A stretch of DNA of 64,000 nt, taken from Karstenula rhodostoma CBS 690.94. Lineage: Eukaryota; Ascomycota; Dothideomycetes; Pleosporales; Didymosphaeriaceae. Under the pieces are notes generated by a model. The model was not told where the DNA came from. It did not search any database and was given only the letters and a program-made list of their open reading frames with translations. The DNA lies in assembly GCA_010093485.1 (NCBI GenBank), contig MU001498.1:425697-489696 (forward strand). The letters run 5' to 3'. Within the stretch, counting starts at the first letter, position 1, and every line of letters starts with the position of its first letter. This document shows positions 32,325-42,867 of the stretch, one piece after another. Both the position numbers and the translations under genes were made by a program.

Positions 32325-33369
32325 TCATGCCCCACGCGCCAGAACAAAATAGTCCCAGTAATCATAACAATCGTAACGGTCTAGGAAAAGGGGCAAGTAG
32401 TTGGTCTCCCATTCTTTGCCAATCCGTGACGTCCACCGAGCTTTGCAGTATTCCCAGTATGATGGGTACCACCCAGATTGATGCCAATCAACAATTGCAA
32501 CGACACGAGGATTAGGTCCTAAAGATACCATGATGTTGCTAGAGTGTAGATCTCCGTGTGTGGACACAATGGGAAAGTCGTCTGAGAGAAAGGAGTGGTA
32601 CGGATGTGTTGGTATGTCCTTAACATCCACATACCTATCTGGGCCATATGTTGAAGTAAACCAGTCGTGGAACTCGGAGACGCTAGAGAAGGGACCAGCG
32701 GTTGGAGAGCAAGTGTCTGTGAAGATTATGTCTAACAGTGGCTGCTTACCGACATGCCCTGAACACACAATCAGTAAAACATAATTCGATCGAGGCGCCA
32801 GTTGCTAGACAGTAACAGGCACAGCCCGTCTTGTACAGGGGTGTTGACTCACCAAGGAAAGGAGATGCATAAACGTTCTTGAGGCTGCGCCATGCATCTG
32901 CCATATGTCGTAACTGTTGACATATTGCCAGCCTGTCATCTTCAACCATCGTCTCCCAACTGGTCTCTAAGGTGATGCCATCCACCAACTCCATATAAAT
33001 GAATGTCTGATTATCATCTTTACACCATCCAAACACCTCAGGAACAGGAACTGTCTGCGAAAGCGTTCTGCGTATGAACAAGAGGCATTGTGCCTCAGCA
33101 ATTGTCACCTCTCTTCCGTATTTTACCAACAGATGCATGCTGGGGAAACGCACAGGTGGCGGTCGATTTACATTACGTGCGTGGGGGTCCGCTGATTGAT
33201 TTGCAACCTCTCTAACCTCAGCTGCAGACGGCAGAGATGTTGGCGCATAAGGTCTTTGGAAAAAAGATGAGTCTGGGAATATGACGTCCTCGCTGGATGG
33301 GAAAAGCCCGTTAACTTCTAAGTGGGGTGAGCCTTCTAACGTTTGTTCTGCTTTTTTGTGAGGCTCCAT
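32325..33369 (-). CDS. Aminoglycoside-phosphotransferase-like (APH) kinase
   Basis: Two exons, 33369-32853 and 32758-32325, encode 316 residues, with a 94-base intron that splits a Gly codon (G|GG). The ATP-binding N-lobe shows LLVKYG followed by EAQCLLFIRRTL and FIYMELVDGITLE. The catalytic loop is STHGDLHSSNIMV (Brenner motif H-G-D-x-x-x-x-N) and the metal-binding loop is AIVDWHQSGWYPSYWEY. These are the family's essential residues and all are present. Fungal APH-like proteins are numerous and mostly uncharacterised, so the substrate may be a small metabolite and antibiotic resistance should not be assumed. The gene is surrounded by decayed repeats but is itself intact. Confidence 0.88.
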
Positions 33370-33842
33370 GATCACGATACGTTCGACCAAGAATGTGTTG
33401 GGTAGGCTGTAGAAGAGAGGTACTAAAGCTGCAAGTGTTGTTTTGCACTAAAGATTGCTTAATAATCCATAGGTCCCGCCGCTAAGTCCCGTGATCTGCA
33501 TCACACCACATCCATTTGTCAAAGTAAGCAGGTTGCCTGATTGCAGCAAAAGCAGCGTCGCGTACTTCACAGCCACCTCATATCTCCGAAAAGCATACAT
33601 CACCAACTTACCTTCATGCGCTCTTGGGCGTCGACACGGACCGCCCGCAAGGCAGCAGCCTAAGCACTGTTGGCTCGTGTTTGGAGACTACATAGTTGGA
33701 CAGGATCAGTCATTGACCGAACACGGTCGCCTGATTGATGACATAGATAGAGTGGTGCATTGTTTATCGGGGTCGTATGTGAAGGAGTTGGCCGCCCCAT
33801 AGATAATCCAGGCATTTCCATCGCAAGTAGAGCGAGGGAGTC

Positions 33843-34052
33843 TTAAAGCTAAAAGCTAAGAGTTGCCTCTGGAAGCCTATGACGAGGCTTTTTGCGCGTT
33901 AGGAGCCCGCTAGGGTAACACATAGGCTGATTACGCTTGGGATTTCGACCTCTCACTGCATACTCCCTAAGGATGAAATAAGTCTCGCCCATGTTACTCC
34001 GTGCACCTTAGCTTGTTAATCTGTACATGAGGCCCACTAAAGAGCGTAGTAG
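33843..34052 (+). repeat. Dispersed repeat A, copy 2
   Basis: This is the direct partner of 30903-31135, with the same block order and orientation, about 2.7 kb of unrelated sequence between them, and the APH gene in the interval. It is immediately followed by the 117-base inverted-repeat element. Confidence 0.7.
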
Positions 34053-34066
34053 GTCGCGCCTTCGGC

Positions 34067-34183
34067 AACAGGTAGTGCAATAATTATTAAGCGCTCTAAT
34101 AATGGAGGAGAATAGATCTCGCAGGGTGCTAGCTAATCGCGTTAAGCTCAAACCAGCGCTTAATAATTATTGCAACACCTGTT
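34067..34183. mobile_element. 117-base MITE-like element with 29-base terminal inverted repeats
   Basis: The left arm 34067-34095 begins AACAGGTAGTGCAATAATTA and ends AAGCGCT. The right arm 34155-34183 is its reverse complement, with 27 of 29 positions matching (two mismatches). The 59-base centre has no coding capacity. No clear target-site duplication flanks it, so the insertion may be old or the ends slightly misplaced. A non-autonomous DNA transposon is inferred. Confidence 0.75.
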
Positions 34184-34610
34184 ATTGGATTGCGATCGAT
34201 GCGATGTACGCTTGGCACCTGGGCTGAGTGTCCGAGAGCCCGCTTCGACGCTTGCCTGCTCTACTGAGGAAGGAAAGGACGCTTAGAGTGGCTACAGCGG
34301 CTTGAAAGTCCTACGCAGCGCAGTCCGATCAAGGCAGTCGAGGGCCCGCGTGTCCAGTATACCGGGAACGGTAATTCTTAAAGTCATCGTTCGTAGTAGG
34401 ACACAGCCGGACACCACGTCCGGTTTATACTGAGGAACGATTGGCTATACACCGAGCCGAGGCAGGTTCGCGCTTTGGACCTTAACTAAGAGGTATTTAA
34501 ATCTGTTTTCTTGTCCATTCTACTAGACCTTAGCTAGTGGCAAGAGTAATCCCCTACACCCTTTCATTTGCCAGTCTCTCGTGTTCAGAATCATTTCATA
34601 ACCAGCAACC

Positions 34611-35207
34611 ATGTCCAAAATCGCTCTTATCACCGGCAGCACCCGCACCCCCCGTGTGGGAACCGACATTGCAGAATGGGTTCTTGAGGTGATCAAGTCA
34701 CGCCCGGAAGACAAGCTACAGGTCGAACCTCTGTCCATCGCCGACTTCAACCTGCCAATCTATGACGAGCCCGTCATGCCCGCCATGGTCCCGGCCATGA
34801 AGCAGTTCACCAAGGAGCACTCCAAGAAATGGAGCGAGGCCATCGTGTCCTTCCAGGGCTACATCTTCGTCATCCCCGAGTACAACGGCAGCATGTCGGG
34901 GGCCACCAAGAACGCCATCGACTACCTGTACAACGAGTGGCCCGGGAAGCCCGTGGCCGTCATCAGCTACGGCACGCAGGGCGGGGAGCGCGCCAACAAG
35001 CACCTCAGCGAGAGCCTGGAGCTGGTCATGAAGATGAAGGTCGCCCCAACCAAGGTCCAGCTCGCCTTCGCCCCGGGCAACGACGTGTTCGCCGCCATCA
35101 ACGACGGCGTCTTGGGCGACGACACCCGGAAGGCGTGGACTGAGGCCGGAGCGAAGGATCAGATCCTCAAGGCTTTCGGGGAAGTCAAGGACATTCTAGA
35201 GCAGTAG
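34611..35207 (+). CDS. NAD(P)H-dependent FMN reductase (flavodoxin-like fold)
   Basis: A single exon encodes 198 residues. [15 protein letters not shown] at the N-terminus is the FMN phosphate-binding loop. [19 protein letters not shown] is the signature of the NADPH-dependent FMN reductase family (LOT6/YLR011w-like), and [11 protein letters not shown] follows. The family reduces FMN, quinones or azo compounds with NAD(P)H in the cytosol. The coding sequence is much richer in G and C than the repeat-laden DNA around it and shows no breaks. It therefore stands out as a preserved or relatively recent resident of the island. Direct evidence of transfer is lacking. Confidence 0.93.
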   Translation: MSKIALITGSTRTPRVGTDIAEWVLEVIKSRPEDKLQVEPLSIADFNLPIYDEPVMPAMVPAMKQFTKEHSKKWSEAIVSFQGYIFVIPEYNGSMSGATKNAIDYLYNEWPGKPVAVISYGTQGGERANKHLSESLELVMKMKVAPTKVQLAFAPGNDVFAAINDGVLGDDTRKAWTEAGAKDQILKAFGEVKDILEQ

Positions 35208-37155
35208 GAATCGGGGGGAGCAGTTGCAAACCAACATAACACCTACCTAGCTATGCTAGGTTCGCCCTCACCAATGAAAATCAAGTTTCATACATGATTT
35301 GAAGACAGCTTGATTCTTGTATCGTAGAAAATAATCCTAAGCAAGATTTCCGCTTAGGACAGAAGGTTACGAAGTTACGTACCAGGAGCTGCGCATCACA
35401 GTCTTTAGGAGACTGTACGCCCTTTTTAGTTAGCCTGCGTACAGACGCTGGGCGCGCCTTAGCCACTTTTTTAGTCCCCCTTTGTTCGTGCATTGGCAAA
35501 GCACAACGCGCCTTTTTATCCCCCCTACTTTATTAAGTCACCCTACCTTATAGTAAATCTCTACAATATATATAATAAAAGAAGTTATTTATTACTCTAT
35601 ATATATCCTGAACTTTTTAGTGCAAGTAGAGCGCTTTAGATAGAGTAAAAAATCAACCTAAGAAATACCCTTTGGGTTCTTATACATTTGCCTGTTTCGA
35701 AAGAGTGTTTCTAGCTCCCCGCCTTCACTGCGGTTCATCGCCCCTTCCACGCATCAGTTTCTTATTCCAGGGTCCTCAGGCTGCTTTATTGCAGGTGCAC
35801 TTCATCTGTACTATTGTTTCCATCTCTCAGATCATCCTTCCAACCGCTAGTATGCACAGCTCGACATACCAGTATGTTCTTGATGATTCCTCATCCGCTC
35901 ACGAAAAAGTCCCTCGTAGTCTCATCCCTAGCTTGTACCGTGAGTACGCGAATCTGGAACCATTGCTAGGACTTGAAGATAGAAGCTGAGTGATAGCGTA
36001 AGCACTAATCTCAGGTAGTATGCAATGCTAATCGGCTCTAGCCTTACAACGTGAGAGGTCTTGCGGCATCGAAAAAGGCACCGCAAGAAGTTCCTAGAGG
36101 CGGTATCTTTACGTGGCGCAGATAGCTCGCCAATAGAGTTCCTCAAACGAGCGCAGGAAAGTTATGTGTACCTAATCTAATATCCAATCCTTCATGACAG
36201 ATCAGTTTTTCATGGCAACAACCTATGGTGTTCGTGATGATGAACGCATATGCACGACCTAACCATTGTCATCATTGCTACAGAGGCTAGTGATATGTCG
36301 GTACCGACAGCCGTGCGAAAACAATTTTTCGTTAAGGAAGGCTTGGAGACGTCGTGTTGGACCTCAGGACTGGTTCTTGGTGTCTTGTAGTTGTATGTAG
36401 ACATCTCATACATTCAACACATCGTAGAAAGCACCCAATGGAACTGAATTGTAGAGCGATTTCCCAATTGCTAGCTGACATGCTTTGGTGTGCTATTTTG
36501 CTTTTGTCGCTGCACAAGTCTACGCCGTCTGGACATTTCGTTTACCTCGTTCAGTGACTGATCTTGGCAATGCTCCATATAGTAGCACAAGCGCAAGCTC
36601 TCTACCAGATTATTGGATCAGGGTCCGGATATGCGCATCCTTCACCTTTTGCGTCGTGCCGGTGTTCCGCGCCAGTTCGCCTACGACTCCACGCCGCGCA
36701 GTAACATACGCAAACACTAATTTACCACCACCAACGTCGTTTGTGTTGCCGTTTATGTAGAATGCCACATTCTATTCTGAGACCAGGCGCATATCGGCGT
36801 GGCGAGCGGCTTCGCTCAAGCTGAGTGATCCTTCTACGCGAGACTCGCATCCTCGTGCGGTCTTCGCACGGGAACGGAGATAGGTGCGGCACGTGAGACT
36901 GGAGTGTTGCTATTCCGTCCGTACGGGAAGCATCAAGCGGCAATATAAGTGGTGTATGGAACATTACCCGGTATGAGTGTTACTGTTTGCGTACGGACTC
37001 TGGGCGACGAAGTCAACTCACCATACCACCATACCACGATCGCGATTACCTGAGCATTTGCTCTATAGGATCGCGCTGTGATCTCTACAACCATTGCATC
37101 TTTTTCATTCTCGCACAGTTTCTTTACTTCGTTGAGCTCGACTTCCACCCTAACC
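35208..37155. other. Right part of repeat-rich island
   Basis: No confirmed gene is visible. About 35520-35615 is very AT-rich (runs such as ATATATATAATAAAAG). A minus-strand frame at 35281-35499 is Lys/Arg-rich and may be a transposon relic (not recognised). Repeat B copy 2 is at 35618-35790. From 36000 to 37155 the sequence is non-coding by eye. Confidence 0.45.
35618..35790 (+). repeat. Dispersed repeat B, copy 2
   Basis: This is the direct partner of 31540-31740, matching through GTTTCGAAAGAGTGTTTCTA and CTCCCCGCCTTCACTGCGG. Both copies are followed within ~150 bases by a short Ser-rich open frame (31761 and about 35851), so the unit may once have included a gene start. Confidence 0.6.
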
Positions 37156-39436
37156 ATGGCCACGCATTCCCTCCTTATCCCAACATGCAATATCGTCACC
37201 CCCGTAGGCATGCTCGGATACGGCCTCGACGAATCTCTCACAGCCTCTCTTCTTGCCGCCGTGATCCCAAACGGTGCGCCTACAGCCATAAGTAAGCTCT
37301 TTCTCCTCCTTCACAGGCCCTTTCCTCTCCCACCACAACTAACACTGCGCAGTCCTCGATTCTGGCAGCACTGACAGCGGGCCCGAGAAGCTCGCCCTGG
37401 GCCAAATGACGTCGCCACGAACTTCGTATGTAAGAGATCTAAGGAAGCTGGTAAGGCTAGCATGGGGGTTCAAAGTCCCCCTTGTGTTCAGCTCGGCGGG
37501 GGGTGATGGGAGTGATGAGCATGTTGGGGTGATGGTGGATGTGTTAAAGGAGATTTGTAACGAGGAGGGGAACGAGTAAGTCCAAGCTTCACACCCAATC
37601 ACTAGTATGGTGGGGTAAAAAATATAACAGAGGACGGGAAAATGAGTGAGATGGAAAGCTGACAGGAGTTAAAGACATTATAAACTCAAGGTCATCGCGA
37701 TCTATTCCGAGATCACAAAGACCTTCGTCCACGAACGTCTCAAGAACAATGCCATCTCTGGCTGCGGAACGCCCGTGCCGCCCCTCACAGCCGAACTGAT
37801 TGACTCCGCGCCCCGCATCGCCTCCCAGATGGGCCCTGAGCCCTTCTACGACGCCATGACCGCTACGCCAGACTTCAACATCATCGTTGGCGGTCGCGCG
37901 TACGATCCCTCGCCGTACATCGCTTTCGCAGCATGGGCTTCCAAGACCCCGTTCAACCAAACAGCAACCCCGGAGGCAAAGCGTCTTTGGGGCGGGTTCA
38001 CGCACATGGGCAAGATACTCGAGTGCGGGGGCCTTTGTGCGACGCCCAAGTGCTCGGCCGTGCGTGCGACTGTCTACCAGGACGGGACTTTCGACCTTAC
38101 ACCCGGAGCGCCGCAGAGTAGGTGTACGCCGTTGAGTGTGAGCGCGCATACATTGTATGAGAAGAGCAGGCCGGATCTGCTATTTGGTCCGGGTGGGTGG
38201 CTTGATTTGACAGAGAGCTCGTATGAAACGTTGGACGACGGGCGGACGTGTAGGGTTAGAGGGGGACGTTTCACGTTTTCAAGAGATGTGGGGGAGAAGT
38301 ATACAGTCAAGTTGGAGGCAGCAAGGGTGGTCGGGTATCGGTCGAACTATATGGGGAGTGTCAAGGACCGTAAGTCGTGCTCTAGAACGTCGATTTTCAA
38401 GGCGCGGACAGCAGATTGACCCAGCTACAGCTATTCTTATCGGCCAATTGGATTCTTTGCTGAAAGAGATCAAGAATTATGTGGCAGAACAACATAAAGA
38501 TGCGATGGGGACGTGGGATCTGGACTGGCATGTCTACGGTCAGCATCAGACGACTGCGGACGGGCAGCCGGCGGAAGTGTTCCTTATCGGTGAAGCCCTT
38601 GCATCAACACAGGAATTGGCCAGGAGCGTAGCGTCGACGGCGCGGATAGCCACAGTCGTAGGTCCTCTTCGAACAGTGTTTGTTACTAGCCTCGGCTAAC
38701 TTTGAACCTCCAGCACGCCCCTTACTCGAACCAAAAAGCCACGTCTGGAAACCTCGCTTACGGCCACGGCGGCAAGATGGAAAGCGATCTAGGGCCCTGC
38801 GCTCAATTCTCGATATACCACCTCGTGCAATTGGATGAAGGCGAGGAACGACTGAAGCTTAGCCCCGGCTCGAACGCCATCTATCGACAAGAAGTGACCG
38901 TGATCGGTCGGGGTGATTCGCAGGCCGCCGCATATCAGGTATCCTCTTTTAACACTGAACAGCATGGACGGGTACCACCGTTATTGGATGCGCCCATTGC
39001 CGATGCCCATTATCCCACCTCACCAAAAACACTTGGTGACATAGCACACGTCCTGCGCTCCAAGAATGCTGGTCCGTACGAGATAACGTTCGATGTCATG
39101 TTCGCAACAGAGTCTATTTTCTGGCTGGTCAAATCATCAGGTTGCCTCAATGCAGCCGTGATCGCGGAGCTAAACGAAATTACAGAAGACCAAGTTATTT
39201 GGAGCGGCTTCTTTGATCAAGCCCTCGCGTACAAAGCGACAATACCGAGGTTGTGGAGAGGAACGCCAACGCCCAATGGAGGCTTCATGGAGAGTGACGT
39301 GCATGGGAGTCAGAGGTATATCGGCTTACTGAACCTGCCGTTGACGAAAGATTTCCTGGTTAGATGGAGTGAAATGGTCGCAAAAAGAAGGAAAGATAGC
39401 GGTGTGCAGACTCCCGTTCGGCCAGTGGGGTCGTAG
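37156..39436 (+). CDS. AtuA-family protein (DUF1446) fused to DUF4387
   Basis: Exons are 37156-37291, 37353-37575, 37675-38369, 38425-38657 and 38714-39436. They sum to 2,010 nt, or 669 residues. The first ~470 residues match the acyclic terpene utilisation (AtuA/DUF1446) family: MLGYGLDES, LDSGSTDSGPEKLALG, NIIVGGRAYDPSPYIAFA and GGFTHMGKILECGGLCATPK. The last ~110 residues match DUF4387: LGDIAHVLRSKNAGPYEITF and FDQALAYKATIPR. Bacterial relatives act in terpene or short-chain acid breakdown, where the two domains can be separate proteins. Fungi often carry the fusion. The reaction is not known. Intron 2 ends in AAAG, a weaker acceptor, but it is the only one that keeps NEEGNEHYKLKVIAIYSE in frame. 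The gene converges on a Zn2Cys6 regulator, which may control it. Confidence 0.87.
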
Positions 39437-39594
39437 GTCTGTAAGTTCGTGTACGAAGGCCCGGGTTTCGTCAAGTGACCATCTGGATGGAGAGCCTGCG
39501 TCGGGACACAGCCTCAGTGGCGTTTCACCATGTCATCTAGCACATCTCGTTCCGAGAAGTGTCTTCAAGCTGACCGTTCCACCGAACCGTGCCC

Positions 39595-41686
39595 TTAGTA
39601 TGGCGGAGCAAAAGTGCCAAACATTCCCCACATGGAATCACCCCAGAGATCCTGTGGCAGCGCGTTGAAGTCGAGCGGTATATCGAAGTCGCTCATAGCA
39701 CTGATGTCTGCCTGCGTCATCTCCGCATAATCATTAAACTCCGGTACTACTGGCGGAGGAGGCATGTCGGCGATCGGTTGTTGCTGATGGTCTCCATTAT
39801 CTTGTGGGGACGTCTGTTCCTCAACGTCGGCTTTGATGTTCCTTAGTTCATGTCCCCTAGTTATAGCGTCGAATACAATGCTTGCACCCATGCGATCGTC
39901 AATCTTCAGTTTCGTGCTGTCAATGTCCATTGGTTGTTGCCGGCTCAAAACTTCGATAACTAATGCTGCGCGCGCTTTTTCATCTGTTGCGTCGTGTGCT
40001 CCGGCAGTAAAGAATCGCTGTGCAATTGCAATGTGGTTTTTTGCTGTCTCTTGTTCTTCAGCCGAGGCGTTGATATTCAGTGCGAAAAATCTAAGCAAGA
40101 ACACAGCAGCAAGCATCAGAGCGCGGAAATAGTTCTTGGGGCAAGTTTGCTGTAGGAATCCCGCGGGTATCTCGGGGTAGTCATCCGAGCGGTGGAAAAG
40201 GCCTTGATCCGAGAGATACACTATGCGAAGAGCGACAGAGTATCCGTTCTTCATGAGAACCTCACGTGACGTAACGTCTTGCATACGGATTATAGTCATG
40301 GTATAGAGGTGCAGTTTCGCGACCAACACAGCCATTTCTATGCGCGGGGACCAAGGCGTTGGGAATCTCGATTTGAGGCTGTCCAACTCTGTATCGATGA
40401 GCTTCACGAGCGACTGGGATACAGTTTCTTGGCTGTTCTCTAGTACTATGGTCGTGAATCTAGCCATGATATGATGTACCATTACTTGGTAGGCAAACTC
40501 TGGTGGTATCGGGTATGTGCGGACAAAGTTTTCTATCGTCGCTAGCTCTGTGGTCTCGTTGATGTGAGGTGAGACGCCAATATGCATCCCTACTCTGTAG
40601 AAAGTCAGCATGCTCAGAGTTGTAATGTGACTAGGTCTATTCCTCCATGGAAGAGGACACATTCGACTTACGAGGTACTGGCTAGGAAGCAGCCAAGCCA
40701 AGTACTGGCTCGGGCACGCGGAGAGCCGGAAGGAACGCCAATACTCCTTAATGACTGCGACGGCTTTGAGTGATGCAGCCCCATGTACAGTGCTGCATTA
40801 ATCGTGACGCCACAGTACAGCCAGGTACAATCATGTGATTGACGCGGCGAGGGCAAAGGCCACATAATTAGGTGGATGAGTGCTTGGATAGTTTGTAAAG
40901 GAACAGGTGCAGTCAAGATCTCGAGGCGGAGTTGGGCCAAGTAGGGTGCTTTAAGGTGTTCGAAGAGTGCAATGTGTTGGGGCAGAGGTCCGCGCGAAGC
41001 GACTATCGCGATGAGAGTCCAAAATAAGAGCGGTGCCGTATCGTACATGACCGAAATGGAGATACTGGGATTTACCACAGGGAAGTGCGGGTAATAGAAT
41101 GTTGCAAAGCTAGACATGGTCAATCACACGGTCATCGATAATGTCGAATCTTGTACCTACACTTTGATCATGTCGGCGGCTGTGTTTTTGTCAATCACAA
41201 AACCTTCCAATTGGTATTGCTCTTTGATTCCGAACTCTGTCACCACAGCAGTCCCTGACTGCTCGAGAGCAGAGTCAGGCGAGTCGAAATGGGTATCCGG
41301 TGACACCGTAGATTTGAACCCATTGTCTTCTCTCTGGTTTCTCAATGTTTCTAATTCTTTCGCCATTTCTTCGACACGCCTATTCTTTAAATCAGCCATG
41401 CAAGCAACAATAAGGTAGTCTTTGCAGCGAGAAGGACATACCTGCGAGCGGGCGTACGCCGAAATGAAGAATCGACGACGCATTGCAAGTTGCGTGTTTG
41501 ACATCTTGAACATGGCGCCGGGAACTTTGCTTTGGAGTCGCAACGAAGCTGTGTGCCTCGTCAACATGGGTCAAATCAAGAAGAATGTAGGGAAACACAT
41601 ACTTTAACCTGTTTGCACTCGGTACATGTCTTAACTGGACGATGAATTGATCGCCCAAGCGGACCTGATAACCCGAGCGCGGCCAT
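39595..41686 (-). CDS. Zn2Cys6 fungal transcription factor
   Basis: Exons are 41686-41603, 41548-41442, 41379-41161, 41109-40672 and 40594-39595. They sum to 1,848 nt, or 615 residues. The N-terminal zinc cluster is C-x2-C-x6-C-x9-C-x2-C-x6-C, beginning TCTECKQVK in exon 1 and continuing LRCDSKAKFPAPCSRCQTR in exon 2, so the cluster is created by splicing. A linker with KRVEEMAKEL-type heptads (RRVEEMAKELETLRNQ) suggests dimerisation. The middle homology region begins near FATFYYPHFPVVNP, and the C-terminus is Pro/Asp-rich (DMPPPPVVPEF). This is the layout of Leu3/War1-like activators. Targets are unknown. The convergent AtuA gene 160 bases away is a plausible but unproven partner. Confidence 0.88.
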
Positions 41687-42867
41687 GGGCAGACTCGTTC
41701 GAGCTTGTTTGAACCCGCTACCTGGCTTCCGCACGGCCGATCGTAGTCATCCGATCTGGAGCCCTCTAGACAGTTACGGGAAGAGCGGTTGCATAAAAAC
41801 GATCGGTGTAGTGCTCCTACTTCAGTTGGCGCGAATCTGTCCAGACGTTCTGACGTTGTCCGGCCGGTGCTGGTCTCTTCAAAGTTACGGGAGGAGATGG
41901 GCGGAAAGCACGGGCACTAGGAAGGATCGGGCGTAAAAAGGACCGACGGACGCCATTGGCCAGCCATTTTAATCATCTCTGCGGCTGTGTCGATGCTGGC
42001 ATTCTCTCCTCGGACTTCCCGGTGTTTCCTGCCAGCCTCATCAGTTTTGAATTGGCTTGTATCGAAGCCGGCTTCGTCATGTGCATCGTTTCGCTCATCT
42101 CCAAATGTTCCGTCCTCATCCCACACCTTCAGATGAGGAACCTCAATCGACGCTTTCTAGCCCCCACACTGAACTGGGCAGCCCTGATTAATCTCGCGAC
42201 CTGCGCCATTTCAGGAGCTTTTACCCCATGCGCAGTCATCATCGTCCACGACATGCATATCTCACCGTCGTCGCTAGGTGCCTCGAAAGACCCTTCAATA
42301 CAAATCGAGATCCCATGCTCGTCAATGAAGGGAACATGTGTTCGACCAGAACCCCCCATCTCGCTCGTCTATCATGTTGAACACCGCGCTATAGTTACAA
42401 GAAGCCAAAGTAGATGGGCGTCCCTGTCGAACGCTGGCGTCATTGCTCTAGGTTCATCGTATGGTGTACCGCAGTGCCCCGTCAAACGTGAGGGTACACT
42501 ATGAACATGTTACCCTATGAGGAGCAATACAAGATTCAAACTTTTGACCCAGTATGTCCGCATTCAGTAGACACAAATGACAGCGTTCTCGGCAACATCA
42601 CCTGGCAGTGCGCTTCCTCGGATTCGACCCCAATGTTGAACAGCAGTGGTTGTCTTATCGAAAAGAACAGCATATATCGTTCATTCGCTATAAACGCACG
42701 TGTGTGCAAGGCGAAGATGGGTGTACTATGAATGTACTGCAGAGCGTGATGACAATGCCAAGCCACTAGATGCGCTATACCAAAATCAGCTACGCTACGC
42801 GGGGCAACGAGCAGTTTTTGGGCTCGAAAAGTACGACCACTTCACAGGATACTCAACGCTGGAAGAG
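41687..42867. other. Gap between the Zn2Cys6 factor and the SET gene
   Basis: This includes the promoter of the minus-strand regulator, a doubtful minus-strand gene (41917-42359) and a copy of the GTTACCC...GAGGAGCAAT motif at 42508-42555. The SET gene frame is open upstream to 42700 but without an ATG before 42868, so an upstream non-ATG-bearing exon portion cannot be excluded. Confidence 0.4.
41917..42359 (-). CDS. Hypothetical or decayed small gene
   Basis: Two minus-strand frames overlap neatly. 42359-42129 contains VPFIDEHGISICIEGSFEAP, and the other starts after a possible acceptor near 42155 and runs IEVPHLKVWDEDGTFGDE to a stop at 41917. Joining them needs a weak GTCGCG donor. The second part contains DTAAEMIKM, resembling NTAADMIKV at the end of exon 3 of the neighbouring regulator. 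It may be a remnant of a duplicated regulator or simply chance. No family is recognised. A competing 182-codon plus-strand frame (41956-42504) covers the same bases. Confidence 0.2.

Larger units (their letters stand above)
33370..34610. other. Repeat-rich gap between the APH kinase and FMN reductase genes
   Basis: This holds repeat A copy 2, a truncated repeat B and the inverted-repeat element at 34067-34183. A 103-codon plus-strand frame at 33491-33802 has no recognisable feature. The last ~100 bases are the FMN reductase promoter and leader. Confidence 0.45.

Noticed and set aside
34611..35207. Bacterial horizontal transfer of the FMN reductase
   Set aside because: GC contrast alone is weak evidence; the family is widespread in fungi, so it was kept only as a finding to test.
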